This document shows positions 25,322 to 33,780 of a stretch of DNA of 64,000 nt, piece by piece. Below the pieces are notes generated by a model. That model was not told where the DNA came from. It searched no databases and was given only the letters and a program-made list of their open reading frames with translations. Made by a program: the position numbers and the translations under genes. Each line of letters starts with the position of its first letter. Position 1 is the first letter of the stretch. Source of the DNA: an uncultured Myxococcales bacterium (GTDB lineage: Bacteria > Myxococcota_A > UBA9042 > CAIXZC01); the NCBI GenBank assembly GCA_903895725.1, contig CAITUV010000021.1, positions 1-64,000 on the forward strand, in the 5' to 3' direction.

Positions 25322-25902
25322 TCCACGTCCACCTCGAACGTGTCGAGGCTGTCGCCGGTGTCGCTTCCCTTGCGAGCGAAGCTGACCAGGACCTTGTTGA
25401 TCTCGAGAGCGGCGCCGTTGGGGCTGCCTCGACCGACGAACACCTGGTACTGGTCGGTCAGCGCCCCGCCTCCCCTGGCAAGATAGGTTGACTTGATGGT
25501 GATGACGTTGCGTCCCGGCTTGAGGTACAGGGTGAGCTCGGCGGTGAGCTGGTCCTGCTCGGAGGTGAATTGCTTGACCGGCTTTTCGTTGACGAGCAGC
25601 TCGAACGTGTAGGGGACCTTCCCGGGGGACGGAGTCTGGGTGAACAGGAAGTAGCGGTTCTTCAGGAGGGCCACGGTGCCGACGGGCTCGACGGACTGTT
25701 CCCCCTGGGCCGGGGCGGGATGCACCTCGAAGTCGGGGGCGGTGATGTGGAGCTCCCCCTTGTCGTTGAACTCCACGGTCACGTTCTCGAGCTTGACGCC
25801 GGTGATGCCGCGGACGAGCTTGCCGTTGATGTAGATGTCCGATGCCACGGCGCTCGGAGCCGCCAGCAGCAGCACGGGAACGAAAAGGAACAGCCTGGTC
25901 AT
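25318..25902 (-). CDS. exported beta-rich protein of unknown function
   Basis: A 194-residue protein with a clear signal peptide (MTRLFLFVPVLLLAAPSAVA). The mature part has alternating beta-strand patterns (ITGVKLENVTVEFNDKGELH, YTFELLVNEKPVKQ, LTLYLKPGRNVITIKSTYLA), suggesting a small immunoglobulin-like sandwich. I do not recognise a family. ATG 25902 is preferred over an upstream TTG because GGGAGG lies 6 nt before it. It is sandwiched between holC and mvaD in the operon. Confidence 0.75.
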   Translation of the reverse strand: MTRLFLFVPVLLLAAPSAVASDIYINGKLVRGITGVKLENVTVEFNDKGELHITAPDFEVHPAPAQGEQSVEPVGTVALLKNRYFLFTQTPSPGKVPYTFELLVNEKPVKQFTSEQDQLTAELTLYLKPGRNVITIKSTYLARGGGALTDQYQVFVGRGSPNGAALEINKVLVSFARKGSDTGDSLDTFEVDVE

Positions 25903-25921
25903 GGTCAACCTCCCTGCACGA

Positions 25922-26368
25922 TTACTCGAGATGCGCTTCCACGGGCTGGAGCCCCAGCTCCCGGTAGCGCTGCCATTTCCGAAGGGACTCCTTTCGTGCC
26001 TCCGGGTCGAACGATTTGACGAACTCCCAGATGTCCACGTGGGTGGGGGCCTCTTCCCAGTCGGCTGCGGGGACCGGCTCCCGGCTGAAGTTCACGAAGA
26101 CGTCGGCCCGCAGCACGCCGGCCTCCGGGGTGGCGATGAGGACGCGGTCCAGGGACGAGGACTCGCTGCCGAGCACCGAGTGCGGGACGAACGCCGCATC
26201 GGAGAAGGTCCAGAGGGCCTCGTCCATGCGGCCGGCCGCGTTGCGATCCGCTGCCAGCACGACGACGCGGCGACCGGCCTCGACCCAGCGCTCGATGTGC
26301 TGACAGAGCTCGGGAAGGAAGTCCCGCTCCTTTCCCTGCTCCACCCGGACGAACCTTGCGTTGACCAT
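25922..26368 (-). CDS. holC: DNA polymerase III chi subunit-like protein
   Basis: A 148-residue protein with the HolC pattern: LCQHIERWVEAGRRVVVLA, a basic patch around ADRNAAGRMDEALWTF and FVPHSVLG, then RVLIATPE. Chi links the clamp loader to single-strand-binding protein at the replication fork. Length matches the family (about 145-150). The position in a metabolic operon is unusual, as holC more often follows pepA. GGAG lies 8 nt before the ATG. Confidence 0.75.
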   Translation of the reverse strand: MVNARFVRVEQGKERDFLPELCQHIERWVEAGRRVVVLAADRNAAGRMDEALWTFSDAAFVPHSVLGSESSSLDRVLIATPEAGVLRADVFVNFSREPVPAADWEEAPTHVDIWEFVKSFDPEARKESLRKWQRYRELGLQPVEAHLE

Positions 26369-26381
26369 CGGTTCTGCTCCT

Positions 26382-27302
26382 CTATTCTCCGCCTGCCAGC
26401 TCGACGAAGCGGGCCACGCTGCCGGGGAAGGTGACGGGCTGTCCCAGGTAGTCCTCCCGGATGTAGTCGAGCCTCGGAAATCCGTGGGGGGAGCGCAGGT
26501 AGCTGCGTCCCTGGGGAACGGGTGCGAACTGCTCCTCGCTGCCAAACTTTCGGAAGGTGAACGGCTTGAGTCGGAGTGCGGAGAGCATCCCGTAGGCACC
26601 GATGATGCGGCGGAATGCCCGTATGGCCCACTCCTGGGTCCGGTAGGCCGTGAACGCAGCCTCCTTCCGGCGGAACTCCTCGTCGGAGAGACGGATGCGG
26701 TGCACCGGGCCGCGCTTCCAGGGGCCGAAGCGGAGCGGCACCAGGACGGTCAGCTCGTAGCTGGGCAGCTCGAAAAAGCGGATCCGGCGGTTCTGCCTCA
26801 AGGAGACGTCCTTGACGACCTTGGCGGCGAGGAAGTGGGCGATGTCGTGCTCCGGGTGCCCCCCCTGCCAGGCCTGTGCCCAGACGACGTCGGCCTGCTC
26901 CACCTTGGGGGTGAGGCACTCCTCCATGGAGCCGGCCACCGAGGCCACGAGCCGGCGGTCATCGGCCTGGGCGGTCTGGGCCGTCGGGGCCTTGGACAGG
27001 GAAATGAACAGCGGGTACAGGGCCAGCTCGGACCACCGCAGGAAGGTGAGGTTCTTCCTGGGCCAGCCGAGGACGGCCATGGCCGCGATGCTCTCGTTCT
27101 CGCGCAGCGCCGCATACTCGTCCTGTGCCATGCCGGCCATGGGAGCGAGCCCGTCGCCGTTGGTCATCCACACGGCCTCGGCGTGAGGCATTGCCCGCTG
27201 GAGGATGCCTGCAAACGGGATCTCGTCGTCCTGGTGGGCGAACACGAAGAGATGGCGTGTGCCGGGGGAGAAAAGGTCGGGAGGAACCGGGACTTCCTTC
27301 AT
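26382..27302 (-). CDS. PIG-L/LmbE-family deacetylase
   Basis: A 306-residue protein with the metal-binding AHQDDE motif (22-27) and a second metal His in GGHPEHDIAHF. The family removes N-acetyl groups from GlcNAc-type substrates. The neighbours (a sugar aminotransferase, a GH4 glycosidase and a BadF-type sugar kinase) suggest amino-sugar chemistry. The C-terminal 100 residues are Arg/Phe-rich and not recognised. The substrate is unknown. Confidence 0.85.
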   Translation of the reverse strand: MKEVPVPPDLFSPGTRHLFVFAHQDDEIPFAGILQRAMPHAEAVWMTNGDGLAPMAGMAQDEYAALRENESIAAMAVLGWPRKNLTFLRWSELALYPLFISLSKAPTAQTAQADDRRLVASVAGSMEECLTPKVEQADVVWAQAWQGGHPEHDIAHFLAAKVVKDVSLRQNRRIRFFELPSYELTVLVPLRFGPWKRGPVHRIRLSDEEFRRKEAAFTAYRTQEWAIRAFRRIIGAYGMLSALRLKPFTFRKFGSEEQFAPVPQGRSYLRSPHGFPRLDYIREDYLGQPVTFPGSVARFVELAGGE

Positions 27303-27350
27303 CTCAACGCTCCGCTCGAAGGGTCGGGCCCGAAACGCGGCTTTGGGGCC

Positions 27351-28604
27351 TCATGCGAGGTCCGCCGCATGCTTCTTCACCTTGGCGACGGCCTCCACGA
27401 TGTCCCGGACCCCCTGCTCACCGTCGAGCAGGTAGGGGTAATGCAGCCAGCACCCTTCCTCGTGGGCGAACCGCATGGCCACGGGGAACTTCATCCGGCG
27501 CAGCGTCTCCGGGGCCTGGATCCCGTCGCCGTAGCGCTCCCGGAGCATCGGGAACTCGTCGGAGCGGGCCGCGAAGATGGGGTTGAAGGGCATGGGGACG
27601 TAGAAGACGCCGTCCATGTCGACCCCCTCGGCCGCAAGTGCCTCGAGCACCCGGTCTCTCGGGAGCCCGCAGAACTGGGACGCATCGTACTTCAGGATGA
27701 ACTGGTAGATGCCCCGGCGGGTCTCACGGGGGTCACGGGGGACCGCAATGAAGCCGCCGACCTCGGCCAGGCCGCGGGTCAGGAGGTCGGCCGCAGCCTC
27801 CTTCCGCTGCTGGAGCTCCTCGGCCCGAGCGAGCTGGGCCAGCATGAGCGCACACTGGAGCTCAGTCATCCGGGCGTTGTACCCGAGGATGTGCCCCTGG
27901 AAGCCGTCATAGCCCGGTTCCTTGCGGCCGCAGTTGACCATGCTCATCACCTTCTGGCGGAGCACGTCGTCGTTGGTAGTGATGAATCCGCCCTCGCCCG
28001 AGGTCAGGATCTTGGAGGTCTGGAAGCTGAACGACCCGAAGGTCCCCCAGGAGCCCACGCCGCGGTCACGCCATCGGTTTCCGTGGGCGTGGGCGCAGTC
28101 CTCGATGAGCGCCAGCCCGTGGCGGGCAGCGATGTCGGTAAGCCGGTCGAGATCCGCCATGGCGGAGCCGAGGTGCACGGGGATGATGGCCCGGGTGCGG
28201 GGCGTGATGGCCGCCTCGATGGCATCCACGTCGATGCAGTAGTTGACCGGGTTGATGTCGACGAACACGGGGACTGCGTTGACCCAGATGGGGGCCGCCC
28301 CCGTAGCAACCCAGGAGGTGCACGGGACGATGACCTCGTCGCCGGCCTTGACCCCTGCGGCCCGCAGGCAGATCTCGAGCGAAATGGACCCGTTCGCACA
28401 CGGGATACCGTACTTCGCGTCCTGGAAGCGGGCAAAGCGCTCGGCCAGCTCGGAGGTCTTCTTCCCGGGGAACGGGAAGCCACCCCAGGAGCTGTTGTCG
28501 AACGAGTCGAGGAGCTGCTGCCTCTCGGTCTCGTCGCGGACGGGCCAGCGAGGCCATGGACGGCTGCGTACCGGTGTTCCTCCCAACAACGCCAGACTGG
28601 ACAT
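27351..28604 (-). CDS. DegT/DnrJ/EryC1/StrS-family PLP aminotransferase
   Basis: A 417-residue enzyme of aspartate aminotransferase fold type I. The family motifs are present: FEC-type entry region with GGFPFPGKKTSELAERFARF, VIEDCAHAHG-like LIEDCAHAHGNRW and SFQTSKILTSGEGGFITTND with the PLP lysine at 198. These enzymes transaminate keto-sugars or inositol-like ketones. The full-length layout with a C-terminal WLHYPYLLDGEQGV segment resembles the AHBA/scyllo-inosose subgroup, so a non-nucleotide sugar is possible. GGAGGAGG precedes ATG 28604. Confidence 0.88.
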   Translation of the reverse strand: MSSLALLGGTPVRSRPWPRWPVRDETERQQLLDSFDNSSWGGFPFPGKKTSELAERFARFQDAKYGIPCANGSISLEICLRAAGVKAGDEVIVPCTSWVATGAAPIWVNAVPVFVDINPVNYCIDVDAIEAAITPRTRAIIPVHLGSAMADLDRLTDIAARHGLALIEDCAHAHGNRWRDRGVGSWGTFGSFSFQTSKILTSGEGGFITTNDDVLRQKVMSMVNCGRKEPGYDGFQGHILGYNARMTELQCALMLAQLARAEELQQRKEAAADLLTRGLAEVGGFIAVPRDPRETRRGIYQFILKYDASQFCGLPRDRVLEALAAEGVDMDGVFYVPMPFNPIFAARSDEFPMLRERYGDGIQAPETLRRMKFPVAMRFAHEEGCWLHYPYLLDGEQGVRDIVEAVAKVKKHAADLA

Positions 28605-28634
28605 GTGCGTTTCCTCCTCCTCAGGTTCGACGGA

Positions 28635-29891
28635 TCAGAGAATCTTTCGCTTCTTCAACGCCTGGAGCACGTCGGCAGCAAGGCCGGCCGAGGGAACCAG
28701 GGGATTTGCAACCAGTGCCATCAACGCCAGGTCCGGGTCGCGGGAGACCGCGGCCTGGACGGTGAGGCGCTCGTAAGACTTGACCTGCCGGATGAGCCCC
28801 ATGATGCGCTCGTCGACCTCCCCGACGGGGAGCGGCTGCACGTCCGCGGAGCTGAGCATACAGGGAACCTCGACCGAGGCATCCCCCGGGAGCTCTTCGA
28901 TGGAGCCGCGGTTGAGCATGTTGACAATGACCCTGCGGGGCTCGGCCGAACCCAGCGCAGCCATGACGTCGACCGCGATGCGGGAATACCAGGCCCCTCC
29001 GCGCTCGGACAGCAGCAGTGGCTTGACCACGTTGGCCGCATCCCGATAGTAGTCCATGAGTCGGTCCTCGATCTCCATGACCTCCTGGGCCCGGGTGCGC
29101 GGCTTGCGGCGCAGCTCCGCCATCATCTGGTCGGGCATGTAGTAGTAGCGGCAGTAGCTGGAGGGGATCATTCCCAGGGCCTTGAGGAAGCCCCTCGGGT
29201 AGTCGAGGTCCGGAATGTTCTTGGGCCCGCGCTCGGAATCGAAGGTTTCGAGCAGGTAGGGAAGCATGTCCTGGCCGCGCACGAGGATGCGGCGGACCCA
29301 CCCGAGGTGGTTGAGCCCCACCCAGTCGAGCATGACGTCCTCGGGGGCCATGCGCAGGTGACGGGCGATGTCCATCTGGAACTCGGTGGGGACGTTGCAC
29401 AGCCCGATGCAGCGGGTGGTCGCAAACCGGCAGATAGCCTCCGTCACGATTCCGGACGGGTTGGTGAAGTTGATGATCCAGGCACGGGAATTGGCGTCTC
29501 GGACGCGGCGGGCCATGTCGAGCACCACGGGGATGGTCCGGAGTGCCTTGGCAAAGCCGCCTACACCGGTCGTTTCCTGGCCGATGAGCCCCCGATCGAG
29601 CCCCATGCGGATGTCCTCGTGCCGGGCCTGCTGGCCGCCGACCCGGATCTGGAACACGACGAAGTCGGCCCCCTGCACGGCCTTGTCGAAATCGGACTCC
29701 GCTTCCACGACCAGGCCGGAGTTCAGCGCAGCGGCCATTCGGGCCGAGAATCCGGCGACGACCGACAGGCGGCCGGCATCGATGTCGTGCAGGGAGACCA
29801 GGTCGGGTCCGCCGCGAAGCTGCCAGAGGGCCAGCCCTTCGACCAGCTCGGGCGTGTACGTGCTTCCACCGCCGATGACCGCAATCTTCAT
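28635..29891 (-). CDS. glycoside hydrolase family 4 (6-phospho-beta-glucosidase-like)
   Basis: A 418-residue NAD- and metal-dependent glycosidase. The N-terminal NAD-binding motif is KIAVIGGGSTYTPELV. Later come NFTNPSGIVTEA, the metal-ligand Cys in GLCNVPTEFQ, and the NHLGW segment. GH4 enzymes cleave phospho- or free glycosides by an oxidation-elimination route. No phosphotransferase transporter gene is nearby, so the natural substrate may be an intracellular glycoside rather than an imported disaccharide phosphate. Confidence 0.92.
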   Translation of the reverse strand: MKIAVIGGGSTYTPELVEGLALWQLRGGPDLVSLHDIDAGRLSVVAGFSARMAAALNSGLVVEAESDFDKAVQGADFVVFQIRVGGQQARHEDIRMGLDRGLIGQETTGVGGFAKALRTIPVVLDMARRVRDANSRAWIINFTNPSGIVTEAICRFATTRCIGLCNVPTEFQMDIARHLRMAPEDVMLDWVGLNHLGWVRRILVRGQDMLPYLLETFDSERGPKNIPDLDYPRGFLKALGMIPSSYCRYYYMPDQMMAELRRKPRTRAQEVMEIEDRLMDYYRDAANVVKPLLLSERGGAWYSRIAVDVMAALGSAEPRRVIVNMLNRGSIEELPGDASVEVPCMLSSADVQPLPVGEVDERIMGLIRQVKSYERLTVQAAVSRDPDLALMALVANPLVPSAGLAADVLQALKKRKIL

Positions 29892-29945
29892 GCCCCCCCT
29901 CCTTTCCGAACCGGCAGCCGGATTGCGCCGGGCCAGCGGGGACTG

Positions 29946-30980
29946 CTACGCTTCCAGGGGCGAAAACACCCCATCCACCAGGGCGCACCGGGCTGCCCGG
30001 GCTGCCTCATTCCGCCGGGCCCCTTCAAACAGGTCCAGCGCATATCTTACCGCCCCGGATACCGGGCGCCAGCCCAGGACGACCGGGACCACGGAGGGAA
30101 ACTCCGCCCGGACATCGGCCAGCAAGGCATCGTTCAGATGAGGAGATTGCCCCCGTTGAAGGACGCTGCCCCCCATCACGAGGCGAAATGGCTCGGCCCT
30201 TTCGAACAGCCGTCGGGCGACGGCCCGGACGGCAAGCCCGAGCTCCTTTCCCGCCCATTCGAGGATCGCGGCGGCCGGGGCATCTCCGGCCCCGGCGGCC
30301 TGGAACACGAGTGGTGCCAGGAGCCCGGCGTCCATCCTCCCCCCGCCCGGGATCTCGGGGCCGTCCGCGAGGAAGAAGTCGACGATGTCGTCCAGCCGCT
30401 CCAGGCCGAGGCGGGAGCGGATGATCTCGCCGAGGACCGTGGGCGGGTCGCGGCCGTCCAGGGCACGAAAAGCCTTTCGAAGCGCTTCGATTCCGATGTC
30501 GGTGGCGCTTCCCAGGTCGCCGAAGTCGGGACCGATGCCGCCGACCCGGAAGCGGCGGCCGTCCGCGGCCACGCCCCCGGCGTTGCAGCCGGTCCCCGAG
30601 ATCACGGCCACCCCCACTCCGTCCGGGGTACCGGCTCGAAGGACCAGGAACAGGTCGTTGACGAGGACGAACGGGACGGAACCGAGGATCTTCTCGAGCT
30701 CCGGGCGGATCACGGCCTCGTCCCTGGGACGGTCCAGCCCCGCGACGCCGAGCCCGGCCGCTGCCACCTCGGTAATGCGTCCGGCCCACGGTGCCAGGCA
30801 CTTCTCGATGGCCTCGCTCCACACCTCTGCGGCCCTGCGGATGCCCCGCCCCTGGTAGTTGCTCCCTTCGAGGAGCTGGCGGCAGTGACGGCCGTCCCGC
30901 AGGCTGACCGCCACGGCCTCGGTCTTGGTTCCGCCCACGTCCAGCCCAAGCAGGACGTGCGGCTCGTTCGTGCGGCTCAC
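29946..30980 (-). CDS. BadF/BadG-type ATPase, N-acetylglucosamine-kinase-like
   Basis: A 344-residue ASKHA-fold protein: phosphate-1 motif LLGLDVGGTKTEAVAVS, connect-1 VNDLFLVLRA, phosphate-2 VAVISGTGCNAGG, then GDLGSATDIG and an adenosine motif around LVMGGSVL. It most resembles eukaryotic-type GlcNAc kinases, so it may phosphorylate an amino sugar, which fits the adjacent deacetylase and aminotransferase. GTG start at 30980 overlaps the stop of the preceding TPR gene (GTGA). Confidence 0.85.
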   Translation of the reverse strand: MSRTNEPHVLLGLDVGGTKTEAVAVSLRDGRHCRQLLEGSNYQGRGIRRAAEVWSEAIEKCLAPWAGRITEVAAAGLGVAGLDRPRDEAVIRPELEKILGSVPFVLVNDLFLVLRAGTPDGVGVAVISGTGCNAGGVAADGRRFRVGGIGPDFGDLGSATDIGIEALRKAFRALDGRDPPTVLGEIIRSRLGLERLDDIVDFFLADGPEIPGGGRMDAGLLAPLVFQAAGAGDAPAAAILEWAGKELGLAVRAVARRLFERAEPFRLVMGGSVLQRGQSPHLNDALLADVRAEFPSVVPVVLGWRPVSGAVRYALDLFEGARRNEAARAARCALVDGVFSPLEA

Positions 30981-31756
30981 TCGCCGAGCTCCTTCATCAT
31001 CTTGCGGGCGTAGTCGCGGGCATCCTCGGTTTCCCAGGTACGGTCCTTGGGAGACTTGCTGTCGTTGATGCAGCGCAGGTAGGTCGCCTTGGCTTTCGCC
31101 TTGTCTCCGACCTTGGCATAGGCCGCGGCCAGCTCGAGGAGGATTTCCGGATCGTCCGGCTTGAGGGCCGTGCCCTTCTCCAGGATCTCCAGCCCCTTCT
31201 TCGGGTCGCCCCAGGTGAGCACCGGCGGCAGCTCCCGATAGAGGCTCCCGAGCAGCATGTAGGCTTCGAAGCGGCCGGGCTCGTCCCTGATCATCTCCTC
31301 GAGGTACTTCTTGACCCGCGTGCTCTCCTTCAGTGCGGCCCGGATCCCCTCGGCGGACTTGGCCTTGAACGTGGTCATGGCATGCCAGAACCGCCCCTCG
31401 TAGTCCTTCTTGTTCGTGTCCAGGATCCGCTGTGCGCAGGGAATCCCCTGCTTGGCTGCGGCCATCCGCCCCTTGTCGTCGAGCCGGTGTGCGTAGCTGT
31501 AGGCCGTCATGGCACAGAGCACCTGGACGCGCTTGTCCTGGGGGTAGCGGGACGCCAGGTCCACCAGGATTCCCAATGCCTCCTTGTGCTTGCCGAGATC
31601 GGCCCGGCCGTCATAGACCGCGTAGAAGGAGGACCACTCGCTGTCGGTGACCTTGCCCGCGGACTGCTCCTGCGCCAAGGCGGACGAAGCGGCCACGGAC
31701 AGCACGAGCAGCACAAGTCCCGTCGCAGATGTCAGGATGAAGCCGATGGAACGCAT
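30977..31756 (-). CDS. exported TPR protein, first gene of the long operon
   Basis: A 259-residue protein with a signal peptide (SIGFILTSATGLVLLVLSVA, cleavage near SALAQE) and at least three TPR-like helical pairs (HKEALGILVDLASRYPQD, FEAYMLLGSLYRELPP, ILLELAAAYAKVGDKAKAKA). The start at 31756 has GGAGG 7 nt upstream and a good promoter about 25 bp further. It probably acts as a periplasmic scaffold; partners are unknown. Confidence 0.82.
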   Translation of the reverse strand: MRSIGFILTSATGLVLLVLSVAASSALAQEQSAGKVTDSEWSSFYAVYDGRADLGKHKEALGILVDLASRYPQDKRVQVLCAMTAYSYAHRLDDKGRMAAAKQGIPCAQRILDTNKKDYEGRFWHAMTTFKAKSAEGIRAALKESTRVKKYLEEMIRDEPGRFEAYMLLGSLYRELPPVLTWGDPKKGLEILEKGTALKPDDPEILLELAAAYAKVGDKAKAKATYLRCINDSKSPKDRTWETEDARDYARKMMKELGE

Positions 31757-31781
31757 GAGTACACCTCCACATCGGCACCGG

Positions 31782-31810
31782 ATACTACCGGGGCCGCCGC
31801 CTCGTTTCAA
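31782..31810 (-). promoter_or_regulatory. promoter of the 11-gene minus-strand operon
   Basis: TTGAAA (31805-31810), 17 bp, TAGTAT (31782-31787), about 26 bp before the first start codon. No other convincing promoter is seen before 21637, and gaps between the eleven genes are at most 54 bp. Confidence 0.65.
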
Positions 31811-31836
31811 GTGCCTGGCGAACCATTCGGTTTTCC

Positions 31837-31865
31837 TTGACTTTCTGCGCTGTTTGCGCTATTGC
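31837..31865 (+). promoter_or_regulatory. promoter of the Memo operon
   Basis: TTGACT (31837-31842), 17 bp, TATTGC (31860-31865), 35 bp before the start at 31901. It is divergent from the promoter at 31782. Confidence 0.6.
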
Positions 31866-31900
31866 TGACGCCGTTGTGACGTCTGCACTGAGGGACTGAT

Positions 31901-32758
31901 ATGCCTTTCGTCAAGAGCACGTTTGCAGGTACGTGGTACCCGGGCACGCGCAAGCAGATTGAAGCGAAGCTCAACGACTATGCCTCGCAGGTCAAGGACT
32001 CCCAGAAGCTTCGCAAGCCGCCCGTGGCCGGCATCGTCCCCCACGCAGGCTGGACCTACTCGGGCCGCGTCGCGTATGAAGTCTGGCACAACCTGGCCCG
32101 CAGGAATCCGGACCTCGTCGTGCTTTTCGGCGGCCACGTCCACGGCTACCAGCGCTCCATGCTGTTCGTGGACGAGGGGTTCACGACTCCGCTTGGGGAG
32201 CTCCGCTGTCACGACGAGATGATGAACGGCCTGGCCGGTGCCTTCCGCTTCAAGCAGACCGACGCCCAGACCTGGGAGCCGGACAACACGGTGGAAGTGC
32301 AGATGCCCATGATCCAGCGCCTCATGCCCCAGGCCAGGATCCTGGTGCTCCACCTGCCCCCCCGCGACATCATCCTGGACATCGTCGACCTGCTGATGGA
32401 ATTCACCCGCCGGTTCAGCGAGCGTCCGGTGTTCGTCGGTTCCACCGACTTGACCCACTACGGCCCCCGCTACGGCTTCACGAGTCAGGGAATCGGTGAC
32501 AAGGCTCACCGCTGGGCCAAGGGAGAAAACGACGCCCAGTTCGTCGCACGCCTCCTGAACCTCGATCCCCAGGGATGCCTGGAGGAGGGGCTGAGCAACT
32601 ACAATGCCTGCTGCCCGGGGGCCGCTGCCGCGGCAGTCACAGCAGCCCGACTCCTCGGCTCCGAATTCGGCGAGCTGCTGACCCAGACCACCAGCCACGA
32701 GGTCATCCCGGAGGGCGATCCGGTGGACTTCGTCGGCTATGCCTCGGTCGTGTTCTAG
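31901..32758 (+). CDS. Memo-family protein (AmmeMemoRadiSam protein B type)
   Basis: A 285-residue protein of the MEMO1 / AmmeMemoRadiSam B family. Conserved segments are visible: IVPHAGWTYSGRVAY (His48), GGHVHGYQ, VEVQMPMIQ, GSTDLTHYGPRYGF and YNACCPGAAAAA. These place the His/His/Cys metal site of the family. The biochemical role in bacteria is not settled. The usual partners, an AMMECR1 domain protein and a radical SAM enzyme, are not adjacent; instead a nucleotidyltransferase and a ferredoxin follow. GAGGG precedes the ATG. Confidence 0.9.
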   Translation: MPFVKSTFAGTWYPGTRKQIEAKLNDYASQVKDSQKLRKPPVAGIVPHAGWTYSGRVAYEVWHNLARRNPDLVVLFGGHVHGYQRSMLFVDEGFTTPLGELRCHDEMMNGLAGAFRFKQTDAQTWEPDNTVEVQMPMIQRLMPQARILVLHLPPRDIILDIVDLLMEFTRRFSERPVFVGSTDLTHYGPRYGFTSQGIGDKAHRWAKGENDAQFVARLLNLDPQGCLEEGLSNYNACCPGAAAAAVTAARLLGSEFGELLTQTTSHEVIPEGDPVDFVGYASVVF

Positions 32759-32776
32759 CTCCCGGTATCGCCCCCC

Positions 32777-33745
32777 ATGCTCCGTGACACTGCCGCCATG
32801 GTCCTGGCGGCCGGGCTCGGAACCCGCCTGGCCCCGTACACGTCGAATCACCCCAAGCCGCTGCTGCCGCTGCTCGACGTCCCGGTGCTGGAGCTGACTC
32901 TCCGGCGCCTGGTTCGCTCGGGGCTTTCCCGCATCGTCGTCAATGCGTTTCACCATGGGGACCAGGTGGAGGCGTTCCTCGACCGGATGCGGGAATCGCT
33001 CCCGCAAGGCATCGAGCTGCACGTGAGCCGGGAAGAGATCCTGCTGGGGACCGGCGGAGGGATCGCCCGGGCCCGCCGCTTCTTCGACGGGCTGCCCCTG
33101 CTGGTGGTCAACGGCGACGTGCTGTTTGAGCTCGAGGTCGGGCAGCTGCTGCGCCGCCATGCCGACTGCGGCGGACGGGCCACGCTGCTCCTCCACCCCG
33201 GGGCCACGCCCGATGCCCCTCGCACGACCCGAGTGAATCCGGACGGCCGCGTCGAGGCGATCCTCCCTCGTGGGGGGGGCCCGGAGGCCTGCGTATTCAC
33301 CGGCATCTATGTCATGGAGCCCGAAGTCTACCGGATGCTGCCCGAACGCTTCTGCTCGGTCGTCGAGGAGGGCCTGTGGCCGGCTCTGCGCCAGTCGCTG
33401 CCCGTCTTTGCCGAGGTGGCCGATTTCCCCTGGTTCGACCTGGGAACCTGGAGCCAGGTGATGGGGGCGCTGCGCCAGGTGTTGGCCTCCCGGGACGACC
33501 GGTTCCTGCTGCTCAAGTCCCTGTCGCCCGGACAAACCACGGGCCGCGGGGCGAATGCCGGATACATCGGCCCGTCGGCCCGTGTGACGGCCGGAGCCCG
33601 GCTCGGTCCGGGGGCCATCCTGTCGAACGGCTGCACCGTCGGCCCACGAGCCTGCGTGGAGCGCTCCTTCCTGCTCCCCGGCTCCGTGGTCGACGGGGTG
33701 CTGGCCCATGCGGTTGCGGGCCCGGGGTGGACCGTGGGAGTCTAG
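32777..33745 (+). CDS. sugar-1-phosphate nucleotidyltransferase
   Basis: A 322-residue enzyme. The N-terminal signature AAGLGTRLAPYTSNHPKPLL and VVNGDVLFEL define the NDP-sugar pyrophosphorylase fold. The C-terminal 60 residues (YIGPSARVTAGARLGPGAIL) are a short left-handed beta-helix. The acceptor could be mannose-, glucose- or N-acetylmuramate-1-phosphate (MurU-like); the sequence alone does not decide. It starts 18 bp after the Memo gene. Confidence 0.85.
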   Translation: MLRDTAAMVLAAGLGTRLAPYTSNHPKPLLPLLDVPVLELTLRRLVRSGLSRIVVNAFHHGDQVEAFLDRMRESLPQGIELHVSREEILLGTGGGIARARRFFDGLPLLVVNGDVLFELEVGQLLRRHADCGGRATLLLHPGATPDAPRTTRVNPDGRVEAILPRGGGPEACVFTGIYVMEPEVYRMLPERFCSVVEEGLWPALRQSLPVFAEVADFPWFDLGTWSQVMGALRQVLASRDDRFLLLKSLSPGQTTGRGANAGYIGPSARVTAGARLGPGAILSNGCTVGPRACVERSFLLPGSVVDGVLAHAVAGPGWTVGV

Positions 33746-33780
33746 CGGTATCCCTTGCCAAAACCACGGAAACTGGGACA

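Noticed and set aside
26361..31013. A 1550-codon open frame on the plus strand
   Set aside because: It is antisense to the HolC, PIG-L, DegT, GH4 and kinase genes, all of which show clear family motifs. It has no domain of its own and is a product of high GC with few stops.
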